From assembly GCA_025354065.1 (NCBI GenBank), contig JANXNM010000755.1:1-8467 (forward strand): a DNA stretch of 8,467 nucleotides, in the 5' to 3' direction. A model generated the notes under the pieces. It was not told the origin of the DNA and searched no databases. It worked only from the letters and a program-made list of their open reading frames with translations. The DNA comes from Synechococcales cyanobacterium 340R_concoct_173_sub (GTDB lineage Bacteria; Cyanobacteriota; Cyanobacteriia; Leptolyngbyales; Leptolyngbyaceae). Position 1 is the stretch's first letter. Every line of letters begins with the position of its first letter. Below, one piece after another: positions 1-7,496 of this stretch. Position numbers and translations under genes: made by a program.

Positions 1-1
1 G

Positions 2-205
2 AATGAAGGTTGGGAAGATGGTTGTCGGGTTCATGGCTGTGTGGTTCATGCCGAGATTCGGAATGAGAAGATTTGGATTCATTATGATGGAATCGAGGAT
101 GGAATTACGTCTGAACTCGTCGCGGCAGGTGTGACAAAGGATCATATTGTGTTGGCATTCCATCCGCCGCAAGTACGGGAATACACGGGCTATGCGATCG
201 CCTGA
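2..205 (+). CDS. xisI: XisI-family protein, C-terminal part (5' end outside window)
   Basis: This is the last 67 codons of a gene whose start lies left of the window; it is open from base 2 and ends at TGA 203-205. XisI was described as a controlling factor for excision of the fdxN element in Anabaena, and homologues, often paired with xisH, are very common in cyanobacterial accessory regions; their biochemical role is poorly defined. The visible part fits the family signature: a basic VHGCVVHAEI strand, then KIWIHYDGIEDGI, a helix ELVAAGVTKDHIVLAF, and the closing HPPQVREYTGYAIA. Family members are about 110 aa, so roughly 45 residues are missing only because of the window edge; there is no sign of decay. 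A HIP1 octamer (GCGATCGC) lies in the last codons. An upstream xisH would be expected but is not visible. Family assignment is confident; function is not. Confidence 0.92.
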   Translation, partial: NEGWEDGCRVHGCVVHAEIRNEKIWIHYDGIEDGITSELVAAGVTKDHIVLAFHPPQVREYTGYAIA

Positions 206-246
206 TGATTTTGGATTGCACTTCGATCGACGTTCTCAAGATGGGC

Positions 247-267
247 TAGGACGGTGGGGTGCGATCG
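247..267 (+). repeat. Short G-rich, HIP1-ending repeat, left copy
   Basis: The block TAGGACGGT, GGGG, TGCGATCG recurs in the same orientation at 7497-7522, where a few extra bases separate the parts. The two copies bracket the alkB/helicase cassette at about 7.2 kb distance. The match is short and imperfect, and such G-rich strings ending in CGATCG may be common in this genome, so significance is uncertain. Confidence 0.35.
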
Positions 268-376
268 TCCTTCCGTGAGTTAGCACTGTAGGCTAGGCGA
301 TGCTTGTTTAGGAGGGTTTGGTTGCGATCGGGCTTCTGTTGTGGGGATGGAAGGGTGATCGGTCGTATAGTAAATT

Positions 377-417
377 AATATCAGAATCTTGGAAGACTCT
401 TTTTTGATGCTGATATT
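377..417. promoter_or_regulatory. Imperfect 12-bp inverted repeat, candidate operator of alkB
   Basis: The left arm AATATCAGAATC (377-388) and right arm GATGCTGATATT (406-417) are reverse complements at 11 of 12 positions, separated by 17 bases. The right arm ends two bases before the TATAAT at 419-424, so a protein bound to both arms would cover the -35 region and abut the -10. The arm centres are about 29 bp apart, close to three helical turns, which suits a dimer or tetramer binding one DNA face. The loop is long and the segment is AT-rich, so it is unlikely to be a terminator. No regulator gene is visible in the window. The operator role is inferred. Confidence 0.4.
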
Positions 418-418
418 C

Positions 419-424
419 TATAAT
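419..424 (+). promoter_or_regulatory. Candidate -10 element of the alkB promoter
   Basis: A perfect TATAAT lies 30 bases before the alkB ATG, predicting a start of transcription near 431 and a 5' leader of about 24 bases. No good TTGACA-like -35 sits at the normal spacing (395-401 reads GACTCTT), so the promoter would be weak or need an activator, which fits the inverted repeat occupying that position. The leader has only a weak Shine-Dalgarno match (CAGG at 442-445). Confidence 0.45.
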
Positions 425-454
425 TGCTAGAGTGTATTCTTCAGGCTTACGCTG

Positions 455-1087
455 ATGTATGAACAAATTGACCTTTGGTCGTATGAGGGAAATTATGCTC
501 AGCACCACCGTGAAAGCATATCATTAATAGATGATGTACTTTTCTATCCAGAATTTTTCAATTTAGAAGAAAGTGATCAACTCTATCTAGAACTCGATCA
601 AACGACTCGGTGGCAACAAGAATCAATTAATATTTTTGGGAAGTTAATGCCTTTACCGAGATTAACTGCATGGTATGGGGATGCGGGAAAATCTTATGTT
701 TACTCAGGTATTGAGATGTATCCTGACCCTTGGACAAAGACGCTTCTAGAGATTAAATCAAGGGTTGAGAAAGTTACACATGCTAAATTTAATAGTGTTT
801 TACTCAACAAATACCGCACTGGAAAAGATAGCGTAGCGTGGCACAGTGATGATGAAGTAGAGTTAGGATTGAATCCAATAATTGGATCCGTTAGCTTTGG
901 TGGGACACGACGTTTTGTCCTAAAACATAAGGAGAGGAAAGAAGTCGAGAAAATCTCAATTGACTTAACCCATGGCAGTTTCCTCTTGATGAGGGGGAAC
1001 ACTCAGGATTCCTGGCAGCATCAGATTCCAAAAACGGCTAAAGCTGTCGAATCAAGGATTAATCTAACGTTTAGAGTAATCATATAG
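455..1087 (+). CDS. alkB: AlkB-family Fe(II)/2-oxoglutarate-dependent dioxygenase (210 aa)
   Basis: AlkB enzymes use Fe(II), O2 and 2-oxoglutarate to oxidise methyl or larger alkyl groups on bases such as 1-methyladenine and 3-methylcytosine, releasing them as aldehydes and restoring the base. The full signature is present: PRLTAWYGD (residues 68-76), NKYRTGKDSVAWHSDDE (118-134) giving iron ligands H130 and D132, then SVSFGGTRRFVL (145-156), HGSFLLM (173-179), the distal iron ligand H189 in WQH, and RINLTFR (201-207), whose R201 and R207 match the 2-oxoglutarate and substrate-side arginines. The PRLTAWYGD block resembles the ALKBH2/ALKBH3-like branch more than the E. coli protein. Length is normal, and the ATG is the first start after an in-frame stop at 428. 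No signal peptide, so cytoplasmic. The next gene starts 105 bp downstream on the same strand with no terminator between. DNA versus RNA substrate cannot be decided here. Confidence 0.95.
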   Translation: MYEQIDLWSYEGNYAQHHRESISLIDDVLFYPEFFNLEESDQLYLELDQTTRWQQESINIFGKLMPLPRLTAWYGDAGKSYVYSGIEMYPDPWTKTLLEIKSRVEKVTHAKFNSVLLNKYRTGKDSVAWHSDDEVELGLNPIIGSVSFGGTRRFVLKHKERKEVEKISIDLTHGSFLLMRGNTQDSWQHQIPKTAKAVESRINLTFRVII

Positions 1088-1136
1088 CACCTTATTTGAG
1101 ACCAAAGTTCGCACGTTAGTGCTGATGAAAGTTTTA

Positions 1137-1166
1137 TTGGGAATACTAAAAAATATTCATTATGAT
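1137..1166 (+). promoter_or_regulatory. Candidate sigma-70-type promoter of the helicase fusion gene
   Basis: TTGGGA (1137-1142) and TATGAT (1161-1166) are 18 bases apart, predicting a transcript start near 1173. That leaves a leader of about 20 bases before the ATG at 1193 but only about 5 before the in-frame TTG at 1178, which favours the ATG. The hexamer ATATTC lies just before this -10 (1153-1158) and also just before the alkB -10 (413-418), which may be chance in AT-rich DNA. The gene could also be read from the alkB promoter. Confidence 0.35.
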
Positions 1167-1192
1167 TTCCTTCTAACTTGGTTGCGTCATCT

Positions 1193-4100
1193 ATGATTAG
1201 TCATGCTGCTCTTCAGACTTTGGAAACGTTGATTGCTCCCGGTAAGCGATCGCGTCTATCGCCCTTTGTTGAATCTGCCCAACTGAAGGTCTTATTTGGG
1301 GAGTTCCCTGATGAATCAAAACGATCGCAGTCAGTCAATCAGATTTTGACGCAAAATGCCGAGCGAATAGAAGAGATTTCTCGTGTTTGGTCTAATTTTG
1401 CCGAGAGCGGACGAGATTTCAAGAGCAATGACTACTTAGATAAAGATTTTTTGGATTCGTATCTTGCCTATTACTTCAGTACCAACGTTTGTAAAGTTCA
1501 GTTGGTTTTACTGGATCTGGTTCGAGAGGATAAATTGATAGGGGAACTTAATCTCCTAGATATTGGGGTGGGAACAGGTACAACAATTGTTGCAGTGCTA
1601 GATTTTCTCTTGGTTTGGAGACAGGTATGTGATTTGTACAATCTTCCTTTTCCCATTACTGGAGTTTCCTTAGTTGGGGTAGATTCTAGTCAGGGAAGTC
1701 TTGACCATGCAAGCCAAGTTGTTCAGGCATATGCTGAGGCATTGCAGAGAATGATGGATTCAAGGCGATCTAATTCACCGTTAGGAGATAAATCGGAGGG
1801 TGCGGTTCAGATTCTCAAGGTAGTTCATAACTGGGCTATTTCATCAGTTTGGAATTTATTTGATTTAAAACATAAAAGTAGATTAGATTTTGACTACCAA
1901 CCAAATCTAATTTTCGCGGCAGCAGTATGGAACGAGTTAGATCAAACAGGAAAAAACCACTTTGATTTAATTTTACAACAGCTTCCAAACGAGGCAATTG
2001 TAGTTATAATTGAGCCAGGAAGCGAGAAAGCATCTCAATCTCTGATGGGATGGCGTACAGAATTCTGCAATCAATATAAAAATTTTATATCCTTGGGTCC
2101 TTGTGGACAAGAATTTGGAACGAGCTTACCTGAAGCTTGTTCAGGCTGTTGGAATATACGACGAGAATCATTTCATCAGACTGATTTATATACAAGTTTT
2201 CGTAAATTCTCCACTAAACGTACTAAAGACAATTCGAGATTTAATGAGTACGAAAATAAACTTCTTTCTTGGAGTTATGTCGTTCTTGCCAAACAGGCAG
2301 GTACTGGAGAAAAAGAAACTTATCCGAGGATGGACGTAAAGCAATCCATACCTAAAATAGAGCTACGTTATGTGGGTTCTTATAGAGGAAAGATTCCATT
2401 AACAGGATCTCCTGACAATCAAACTTTAGAATATCTGAAAGTCTGTCCTGCAAAATTTATAGATGTTGAAAAAATTGCAATTAAGCGTGAACCCGGAATT
2501 CAGGTGCCACGATTACGATATGGGCAGAGCTTCACTGTATCCAATATTGACACTAAAAAACAAATACAGACTACCTATCATTTAGTACAAAATAAGAAAA
2601 CTGAATTTTTTGCTCAAAGCTCAGCTAATTTTGAGCAAGATTTTTTACACTCCTATGAAGAAAAGGCTCGACTAGCAATCGATGATATTGCTTATCGACT
2701 ATTTGGCTTCCCTGGAATGCGAGAATTCCAGCATGAAATTCTTAGTCGATCGCTTCAAGGGAAAAACATTTTAGGGATTGCTGCAACAGGTGGAGGAAAG
2801 AGCGAGTGCTTTATCTTACCCGCCATGTTATTGCCAGGTATTACGATCGTTATTGCTCCGTTAAAATCATTAATGGTAGATCAGTTTGAGCAACGAATTA
2901 AAGAGCGCTATGGATTAGATCATTTAACAACTTATATTAATGGTGATATTAATTTTCAAGAGAGACAAGCGAGATTAAAGCGGATGGAATTAGGATACTA
3001 CAAGCTAATTTACTTTACGCCAGAACAACTGGAAAGAGGCCATATCCTAGATAGTTTAAAACGGGCTGATGAAGAAGTTGGTATTCGTTATCTGGCAATG
3101 GATGAGGCTCATTGTATTAGTCAGTGGGGACACGATTTTCGTCCAGCTTATCTAAATATTTCTTCTCGCCTAAAAGAATATAATATTCGTCCTTGCCTCA
3201 TTGCATTGACTGCCACAGCGAGTCCTAAAGTTAGGAAAGATATCTGTGAAGAATTCCAACTTAATCCTACTGACGATGTGTTTGTTCATTCTTCTAATCG
3301 TCCTGAAATTAACTTAGTTGTTCGTGTGAAGCAAAATATAAACGAGAAAGCAGATGATATCTTAAGAGAGATTGAAACGTTGAAGAGAAGCAACCAATAT
3401 AACCAGCAACCCGGCGCTGCGATTGTATTCATGCCTCATACTGGCGGAAATCCTGAGAATGATTGGAAATACTTACCAGAGTTTCGAGAATCTTTATCTG
3501 AATTTCCAAATATCAGGTTTCCTCCTGAATTAAAAAATAAATTCTACTACGATTTTAATAAAGAAGAACTTGTTTTAAAAGGTTTGCTTTCAGATCAGGA
3601 AAAAGATACTTTATTTCAACTATCCCAAGATAAAGAGTATCAAAGAATAACCCGTAGTTTAATCAATAAATCTCTAAGTTCTCAGCAAGGAAAGTCTAGT
3701 GCCACAGTAAATGGATTTGGCTCATTCATAGAACGTAAAATCGAACAGGAAATATCTATATACCACGGCAAAGTTTCATCTGAGGTTCAAGATGATGATG
3801 AAAAAGAGAGTCGTACAAATAAATTCTCTGGTTTTGGTGACTTTAGAAATCGAACTAAAGAAGAACAACAACGTGCCTTCATTACTGGAAAGTGCAGTAT
3901 TATGGTGGCCACAAAAGGCTTCGGTTTAGGTATTGATAAACCAAACATCCGCTTAGTAATTCACCGAACGCCCACAGCAAACTTAGAAGCTTATGCTCAA
4001 GAGGCTGGAAGAGCAGGGCGAGACGGTGAGATGGCCACGGCAATACTCTATTACAGTCCCGATAGTCCGGAAAAAAATAAGTCGGATCATGATATCCAAT

Positions 4101-7100
4101 CGTTTTTCTTGAGCGATCGATATGTTCGTCGTGAAGATATATTTGTAATGCGTGCTTTTCTTCACACAGTACAACGTGGAGTAACCATCCCCAAGAAAAA
4201 TGCTCTAGGACAGGATAAATATTTATACTTTACTAATGATGAAGCTATTAATTTTTTCGATCGATGTACTAAAGAAGCGTCAGTAGCTAGATTAAGTAAT
4301 CCCTATCAATGGATAGAATTTGAGGAAAGAGAATCATATAGTTTTGAGTCTCAAGAACATCAAAAAATTCTAGATAGAGGACATGATTACAATAATAAAA
4401 CAAATTATATTAATCGAATTCTAGCGGCTATCTACCGCATCCGTCCTAGTCTTCTAGCTTTTGGTAATCAGGTTGCATTAATTTCAAAACTTCAAGAGAC
4501 AGGAGCTTATGTCAGAGAACTTAAAATAAAAAATTGGCGTGCCATAATTGAATCTAATGTCTATTTTGGAGAAATTTTACGGAAATATTATGTGAGCGAA
4601 TATGAATTTGAAAATGCTCTTAAAGAATGTAGCCTGTTAGAGTTTTCTCAGCGACTTGAAATATCAGTAAGCGAATTACAAGCAATGCTGAGTGATATTA
4701 AGTTTTGTGATGGAGTCAATAATAGCAAGGGTCATTGGGAGAGTGCTTTGTTAGATTTCCGGTGGATTGAAGCTCCTAAATTCTCTCCTGCTCCTGATTT
4801 AAATCAATTTCCTCATTATGAGAAATTAGAAATATGGAGAAATTATGCTGGTGCTCAAAGTCGTAGCAAGCCAAAGAGAAATGGACGGATTAACCCAACT
4901 ATTGACGACTACTTTCCCTGGAGAGATCTGAGCAAATCAAAGGGATGGGAGATTTTGCCTGGGGAGGCTTTTTATGATCAGGATAACTTTGAAGAATATG
5001 TAGAAGCTTTTATACGACTACATAATGAGAGAGAGGCAGATGATTGGGCTTCCTATCATCGTCTACTAACTTCATACATCGGTGTGAATGAAGATGGTAC
5101 TATTCCTGACGATCGCAAGACAAAAAGCTGTCTTCGAGCGATCATGTTGGGCTATCTTAAAACTTATGAAGTCGTTAGTGGAGGGAACTGTCTGAGCTGT
5201 AACTCTTGTGTTCCAGATGAGAACTTTGAAAAATATACTATGGAGCAGCGACGCAAAGTTGTAGTTAAAATTGGTCCTGAAACGGAACGCTTGCTGGACG
5301 AAGCTGAGTTATTTGCGGAAAGATTTCCGAAAGAGACATTGATTGATGAATTATTCGTCGCCATACAAAACGAACAAAAAGAAGGCCGATCGCTTATTCA
5401 ATACGTTGAGGGATGGTCAGGCCGCTTACTCCAAGACACGCCTGACCATCGTTCAGCATTAATAATTCGGATAAAAGCGATGTCTGAAGGATTCTTTGAG
5501 ATGCAATCTCAAGAATTTATCGGTAACGCAAAACGGTTAATTCGCCTCGCAACTGATGTACACATAGCCCAAACTATATGGCAACTTATATCGGAATCTC
5601 ATAAAATTCTACCGGATGAGCCAGATATCTATCGTGTACAAATACAATTGCGCGATCGACTTAACAAGCTCAATGGAATAGAGGAAAGTATCAAAAAATT
5701 AATTAAGCTACTTCCAAATAATCTAACTAACCGTCCTGAATTAGTTGAGCTATACACTCGCTTAGAAAAAATGTATACGATCGCAGGTGTTCTAGAAAAT
5801 TCAGATAAGCACCAACGTTGTCTTTTGAGGCTGGCACGCCTATCTATAGATGCTAGACAAGCAATGAGCTACTATAAAAGTGTTATTTCTCTCTGGGAAT
5901 GGGAAGAAATAATCTTAGAAGTCAATACCTGTTATGGAGACACTGATATCTCAGCTTTAGTTGGAGCGTTACTTTCCTGGATCGATCAACCAAACAATGT
6001 AGTATTTAAACAGCGTGTTAATCACGTTCTTAACTACTTACAAAATACGTATTCACTTGTTCAGGAAATAACCTCTGCGAATGCTCAATTGTTTATAGAA
6101 TTTATAGGATTTTCTTTACTAGACCCCTATCCTAGGCTTTTGGCCTATTTTTCTAGCTCTCTCTTAACCCAGCAACTAAAAGATCCAAAACCGTCGCTGG
6201 ATGCTGCATTGAATGCCTTATCAAAAGGTGAGTCACTTTCATCAAACGTCCTACAGATCATGATTTCTCTTCTCTTAGAGTATGAGGGAATCTTGGAACT
6301 GGATGAGTCAGAGTTGATATTCTCGAATTTTGCTAAGGTTTTCCGACCCGAGAAATCTGACGAACTGGAGAAGTGGCTACGAATTTTTCCAGTTAAACTC
6401 TACTGCAATGCGGGGTCTGAGATTCAGATTCATTTACTCCAATCCATATGCGGTATAGAAAGATATGTTACCCCTAGAATATACAATAAACTAGAAAAAA
6501 TTATAACTTTAGACCTCCAGAAAAATGAAATAGAACCACTTATCCATGAGAGTTGGATCACTCTTTGTAAGCATTCACCTGAATCTATTTGCAGATACAT
6601 TGAGCAATGTCTATTATCTAACTTTCCTAAAATTGAATTAGCAGAATCATCCTTTGATATTTTGTTGGAAATGAGTGATTCAAGTTTTTGCGGAAAGAGG
6701 TTGCAAAAGCTTCTAGAAGATATCTGTAGTCAAAAAACAACATGCATTTCACAGAGGATTAGATTATCGTCTGAATTCTTTAACATCGGGAAAGATTGTA
6801 TTGAAAGTTGCTTGCAGTCACCTACCGCAAAAAGTCTGCATCAATTGTGTCGTCAATTTAATCCTTACAGTGGAGTTGACCGGGCAGATATGCTAGTAGC
6901 TGTGATCGACTTTGTCTGTATTCAGTTTAGATTTCCTCCTAATTGGATGACACCTATGGCATTAAAAGCAGAAGCATTGTGTCATGCTAAGCGCTTTCGT
7001 GAAGCACGTGAGCTATCCCTGAAGTATCCCAATCTGAACATTGGCAAAGAAGGGTCAATACAATATGTCCTTCAGAAAGTACAGCCACTTGCTGAAGAGC

Positions 7101-7162
7101 GAAGCGTGGGCGTTGAGACTTATGATTATCAACGAATCTTGAAAACTTTTTTACATAAGTAA
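1193..7162 (+). CDS. Giant fusion: Rsm22-like SAM methyltransferase + RecQ-family helicase + helical C-terminal region (1989 aa)
   Basis: Residues are numbered from the ATG at 1193; an in-frame TTG at 1178 would add five, and neither has a Shine-Dalgarno site. Residues about 85-370 are a class I methyltransferase fold like Rsm22/METTL17: LLDIGVGTGTT (121-131), an acidic SAM-ribose position D164, VWNEL (N247), IIEPG (E274), then GPC304, C316-SGC319-W and SWSYVVLAKQ near 362. Residues about 500-1340 are a RecQ 3'-5' helicase: FQ (Q513), ATGGGKS (531-537), DEAHCISQWGHDFRP (637-651), ALTATAS (671-677), ATKGFGLGID (906-915), QEAGRAGRDG (936-945), and zinc ligands C1313, C1333, C1336, C1339. There are extra segments of about 75 residues before YHG (857-859) and about 320 before the zinc site. 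Residues 1345-1989 are helical, TPR-like in places (1919-1945), and I recognise no family. No HRDC domain, nuclease motif, signal peptide or frameshift is seen. Normal RecQ is about 600-700 aa. Probably cytoplasmic; likely an ATP-driven nucleic-acid repair or defence protein working with the adjacent AlkB (inferred). Confidence 0.94.
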   Translation: MISHAALQTLETLIAPGKRSRLSPFVESAQLKVLFGEFPDESKRSQSVNQILTQNAERIEEISRVWSNFAESGRDFKSNDYLDKDFLDSYLAYYFSTNVCKVQLVLLDLVREDKLIGELNLLDIGVGTGTTIVAVLDFLLVWRQVCDLYNLPFPITGVSLVGVDSSQGSLDHASQVVQAYAEALQRMMDSRRSNSPLGDKSEGAVQILKVVHNWAISSVWNLFDLKHKSRLDFDYQPNLIFAAAVWNELDQTGKNHFDLILQQLPNEAIVVIIEPGSEKASQSLMGWRTEFCNQYKNFISLGPCGQEFGTSLPEACSGCWNIRRESFHQTDLYTSFRKFSTKRTKDNSRFNEYENKLLSWSYVVLAKQAGTGEKETYPRMDVKQSIPKIELRYVGSYRGKIPLTGSPDNQTLEYLKVCPAKFIDVEKIAIKREPGIQVPRLRYGQSFTVSNIDTKKQIQTTYHLVQNKKTEFFAQSSANFEQDFLHSYEEKARLAIDDIAYRLFGFPGMREFQHEILSRSLQGKNILGIAATGGGKSECFILPAMLLPGITIVIAPLKSLMVDQFEQRIKERYGLDHLTTYINGDINFQERQARLKRMELGYYKLIYFTPEQLERGHILDSLKRADEEVGIRYLAMDEAHCISQWGHDFRPAYLNISSRLKEYNIRPCLIALTATASPKVRKDICEEFQLNPTDDVFVHSSNRPEINLVVRVKQNINEKADDILREIETLKRSNQYNQQPGAAIVFMPHTGGNPENDWKYLPEFRESLSEFPNIRFPPELKNKFYYDFNKEELVLKGLLSDQEKDTLFQLSQDKEYQRITRSLINKSLSSQQGKSSATVNGFGSFIERKIEQEISIYHGKVSSEVQDDDEKESRTNKFSGFGDFRNRTKEEQQRAFITGKCSIMVATKGFGLGIDKPNIRLVIHRTPTANLEAYAQEAGRAGRDGEMATAILYYSPDSPEKNKSDHDIQSFFLSDRYVRREDIFVMRAFLHTVQRGVTIPKKNALGQDKYLYFTNDEAINFFDRCTKEASVARLSNPYQWIEFEERESYSFESQEHQKILDRGHDYNNKTNYINRILAAIYRIRPSLLAFGNQVALISKLQETGAYVRELKIKNWRAIIESNVYFGEILRKYYVSEYEFENALKECSLLEFSQRLEISVSELQAMLSDIKFCDGVNNSKGHWESALLDFRWIEAPKFSPAPDLNQFPHYEKLEIWRNYAGAQSRSKPKRNGRINPTIDDYFPWRDLSKSKGWEILPGEAFYDQDNFEEYVEAFIRLHNEREADDWASYHRLLTSYIGVNEDGTIPDDRKTKSCLRAIMLGYLKTYEVVSGGNCLSCNSCVPDENFEKYTMEQRRKVVVKIGPETERLLDEAELFAERFPKETLIDELFVAIQNEQKEGRSLIQYVEGWSGRLLQDTPDHRSALIIRIKAMSEGFFEMQSQEFIGNAKRLIRLATDVHIAQTIWQLISESHKILPDEPDIYRVQIQLRDRLNKLNGIEESIKKLIKLLPNNLTNRPELVELYTRLEKMYTIAGVLENSDKHQRCLLRLARLSIDARQAMSYYKSVISLWEWEEIILEVNTCYGDTDISALVGALLSWIDQPNNVVFKQRVNHVLNYLQNTYSLVQEITSANAQLFIEFIGFSLLDPYPRLLAYFSSSLLTQQLKDPKPSLDAALNALSKGESLSSNVLQIMISLLLEYEGILELDESELIFSNFAKVFRPEKSDELEKWLRIFPVKLYCNAGSEIQIHLLQSICGIERYVTPRIYNKLEKIITLDLQKNEIEPLIHESWITLCKHSPESICRYIEQCLLSNFPKIELAESSFDILLEMSDSSFCGKRLQKLLEDICSQKTTCISQRIRLSSEFFNIGKDCIESCLQSPTAKSLHQLCRQFNPYSGVDRADMLVAVIDFVCIQFRFPPNWMTPMALKAEALCHAKRFREARELSLKYPNLNIGKEGSIQYVLQKVQPLAEERSVGVETYDYQRILKTFLHK

Positions 7163-7202
7163 GCACAACCCAAATGACCTTATTAGCAGTTGTCACACGA
7201 CC

Positions 7203-7221
7203 CGATCGCCCACTTCCCAAG
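7203..7221 (-). repeat. Short G-rich repeat ending in CGATCG, inverted copy
   Basis: On the minus strand this reads CTTGGGAAGTGGGCGATCG. It resembles the plus-strand GTTGGGGGAAGTGCGATCG at 7504-7522, with two 2-base length differences. The two copies face each other across about 280 bp containing the hsdS-like remnant. This could be a dispersed intergenic repeat family or chance enrichment of G-rich HIP1 contexts. Confidence 0.35.
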
Positions 7222-7384
7222 CCCCCACGATCGCCCCTCCCTCAGAATTCCCAGCAGCATTGAGTCTTCGTGAAAAGGGACGTGACGATCGATCTTTGGG
7301 GGTGGTGGTTGGTTCAATCTTGATGAAATCTTGCAGATTCTCTTGTCATGAGCTGTAAAGAAATCGACTAGGGCTGACGAATAA

Positions 7385-7486
7385 AGCGATTGGCTAATGG
7401 AGTTTTGCGATCGATTAGAAGCGTCGATCGAAGCTACTAAAATTAAACAAACAGAATTACTGAATGCTGTCATGTCACGGGTGTAG
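7385..7486 (+). pseudogene. Probable remnant of the 3' end of a type I restriction specificity subunit gene (hsdS)
   Basis: In one frame, from 7388 to TAG 7484-7486, the translation begins DWLMEFCDRLEASIEATK and ends KQTELLNAVMSRV. HsdS proteins commonly have a closing coiled coil of the form D-x-L-M-x-(L/F)-C-D-x-L-E followed by a helix with KLL or ELL, and this matches well in both order and spacing. The frame is closed immediately upstream by TAA at 7382-7384, and I see no target-recognition domain in the preceding 200 bases, so only the last helix survives. An ATG at 7397 could start a 29-codon peptide, but there is no Shine-Dalgarno site. No hsdM or hsdR is present in the window. The match covers only about 30 residues, so chance similarity is possible. 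Confidence 0.5.
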
Positions 7487-7496
7487 CAATAAGGCT

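Noticed and set aside
1111..1122. GCAC-GTTA-GTGC hairpin between alkB and the fusion gene
   Set aside because: The stem is only 4 bp with no T-run after it, so it is neither a terminator nor a clear operator.
1178..1192. TTG at 1178 as start of the fusion protein
   Set aside because: It would add only five residues, has no Shine-Dalgarno site, and would lie about 5 bases from the predicted transcript start; the ATG at 1193 is preferred, though TTG is not excluded.
2103..2339. 78-codon frame in another phase within the methyltransferase region
   Set aside because: It lies wholly inside the conserved methyltransferase coding sequence and has no features of its own.
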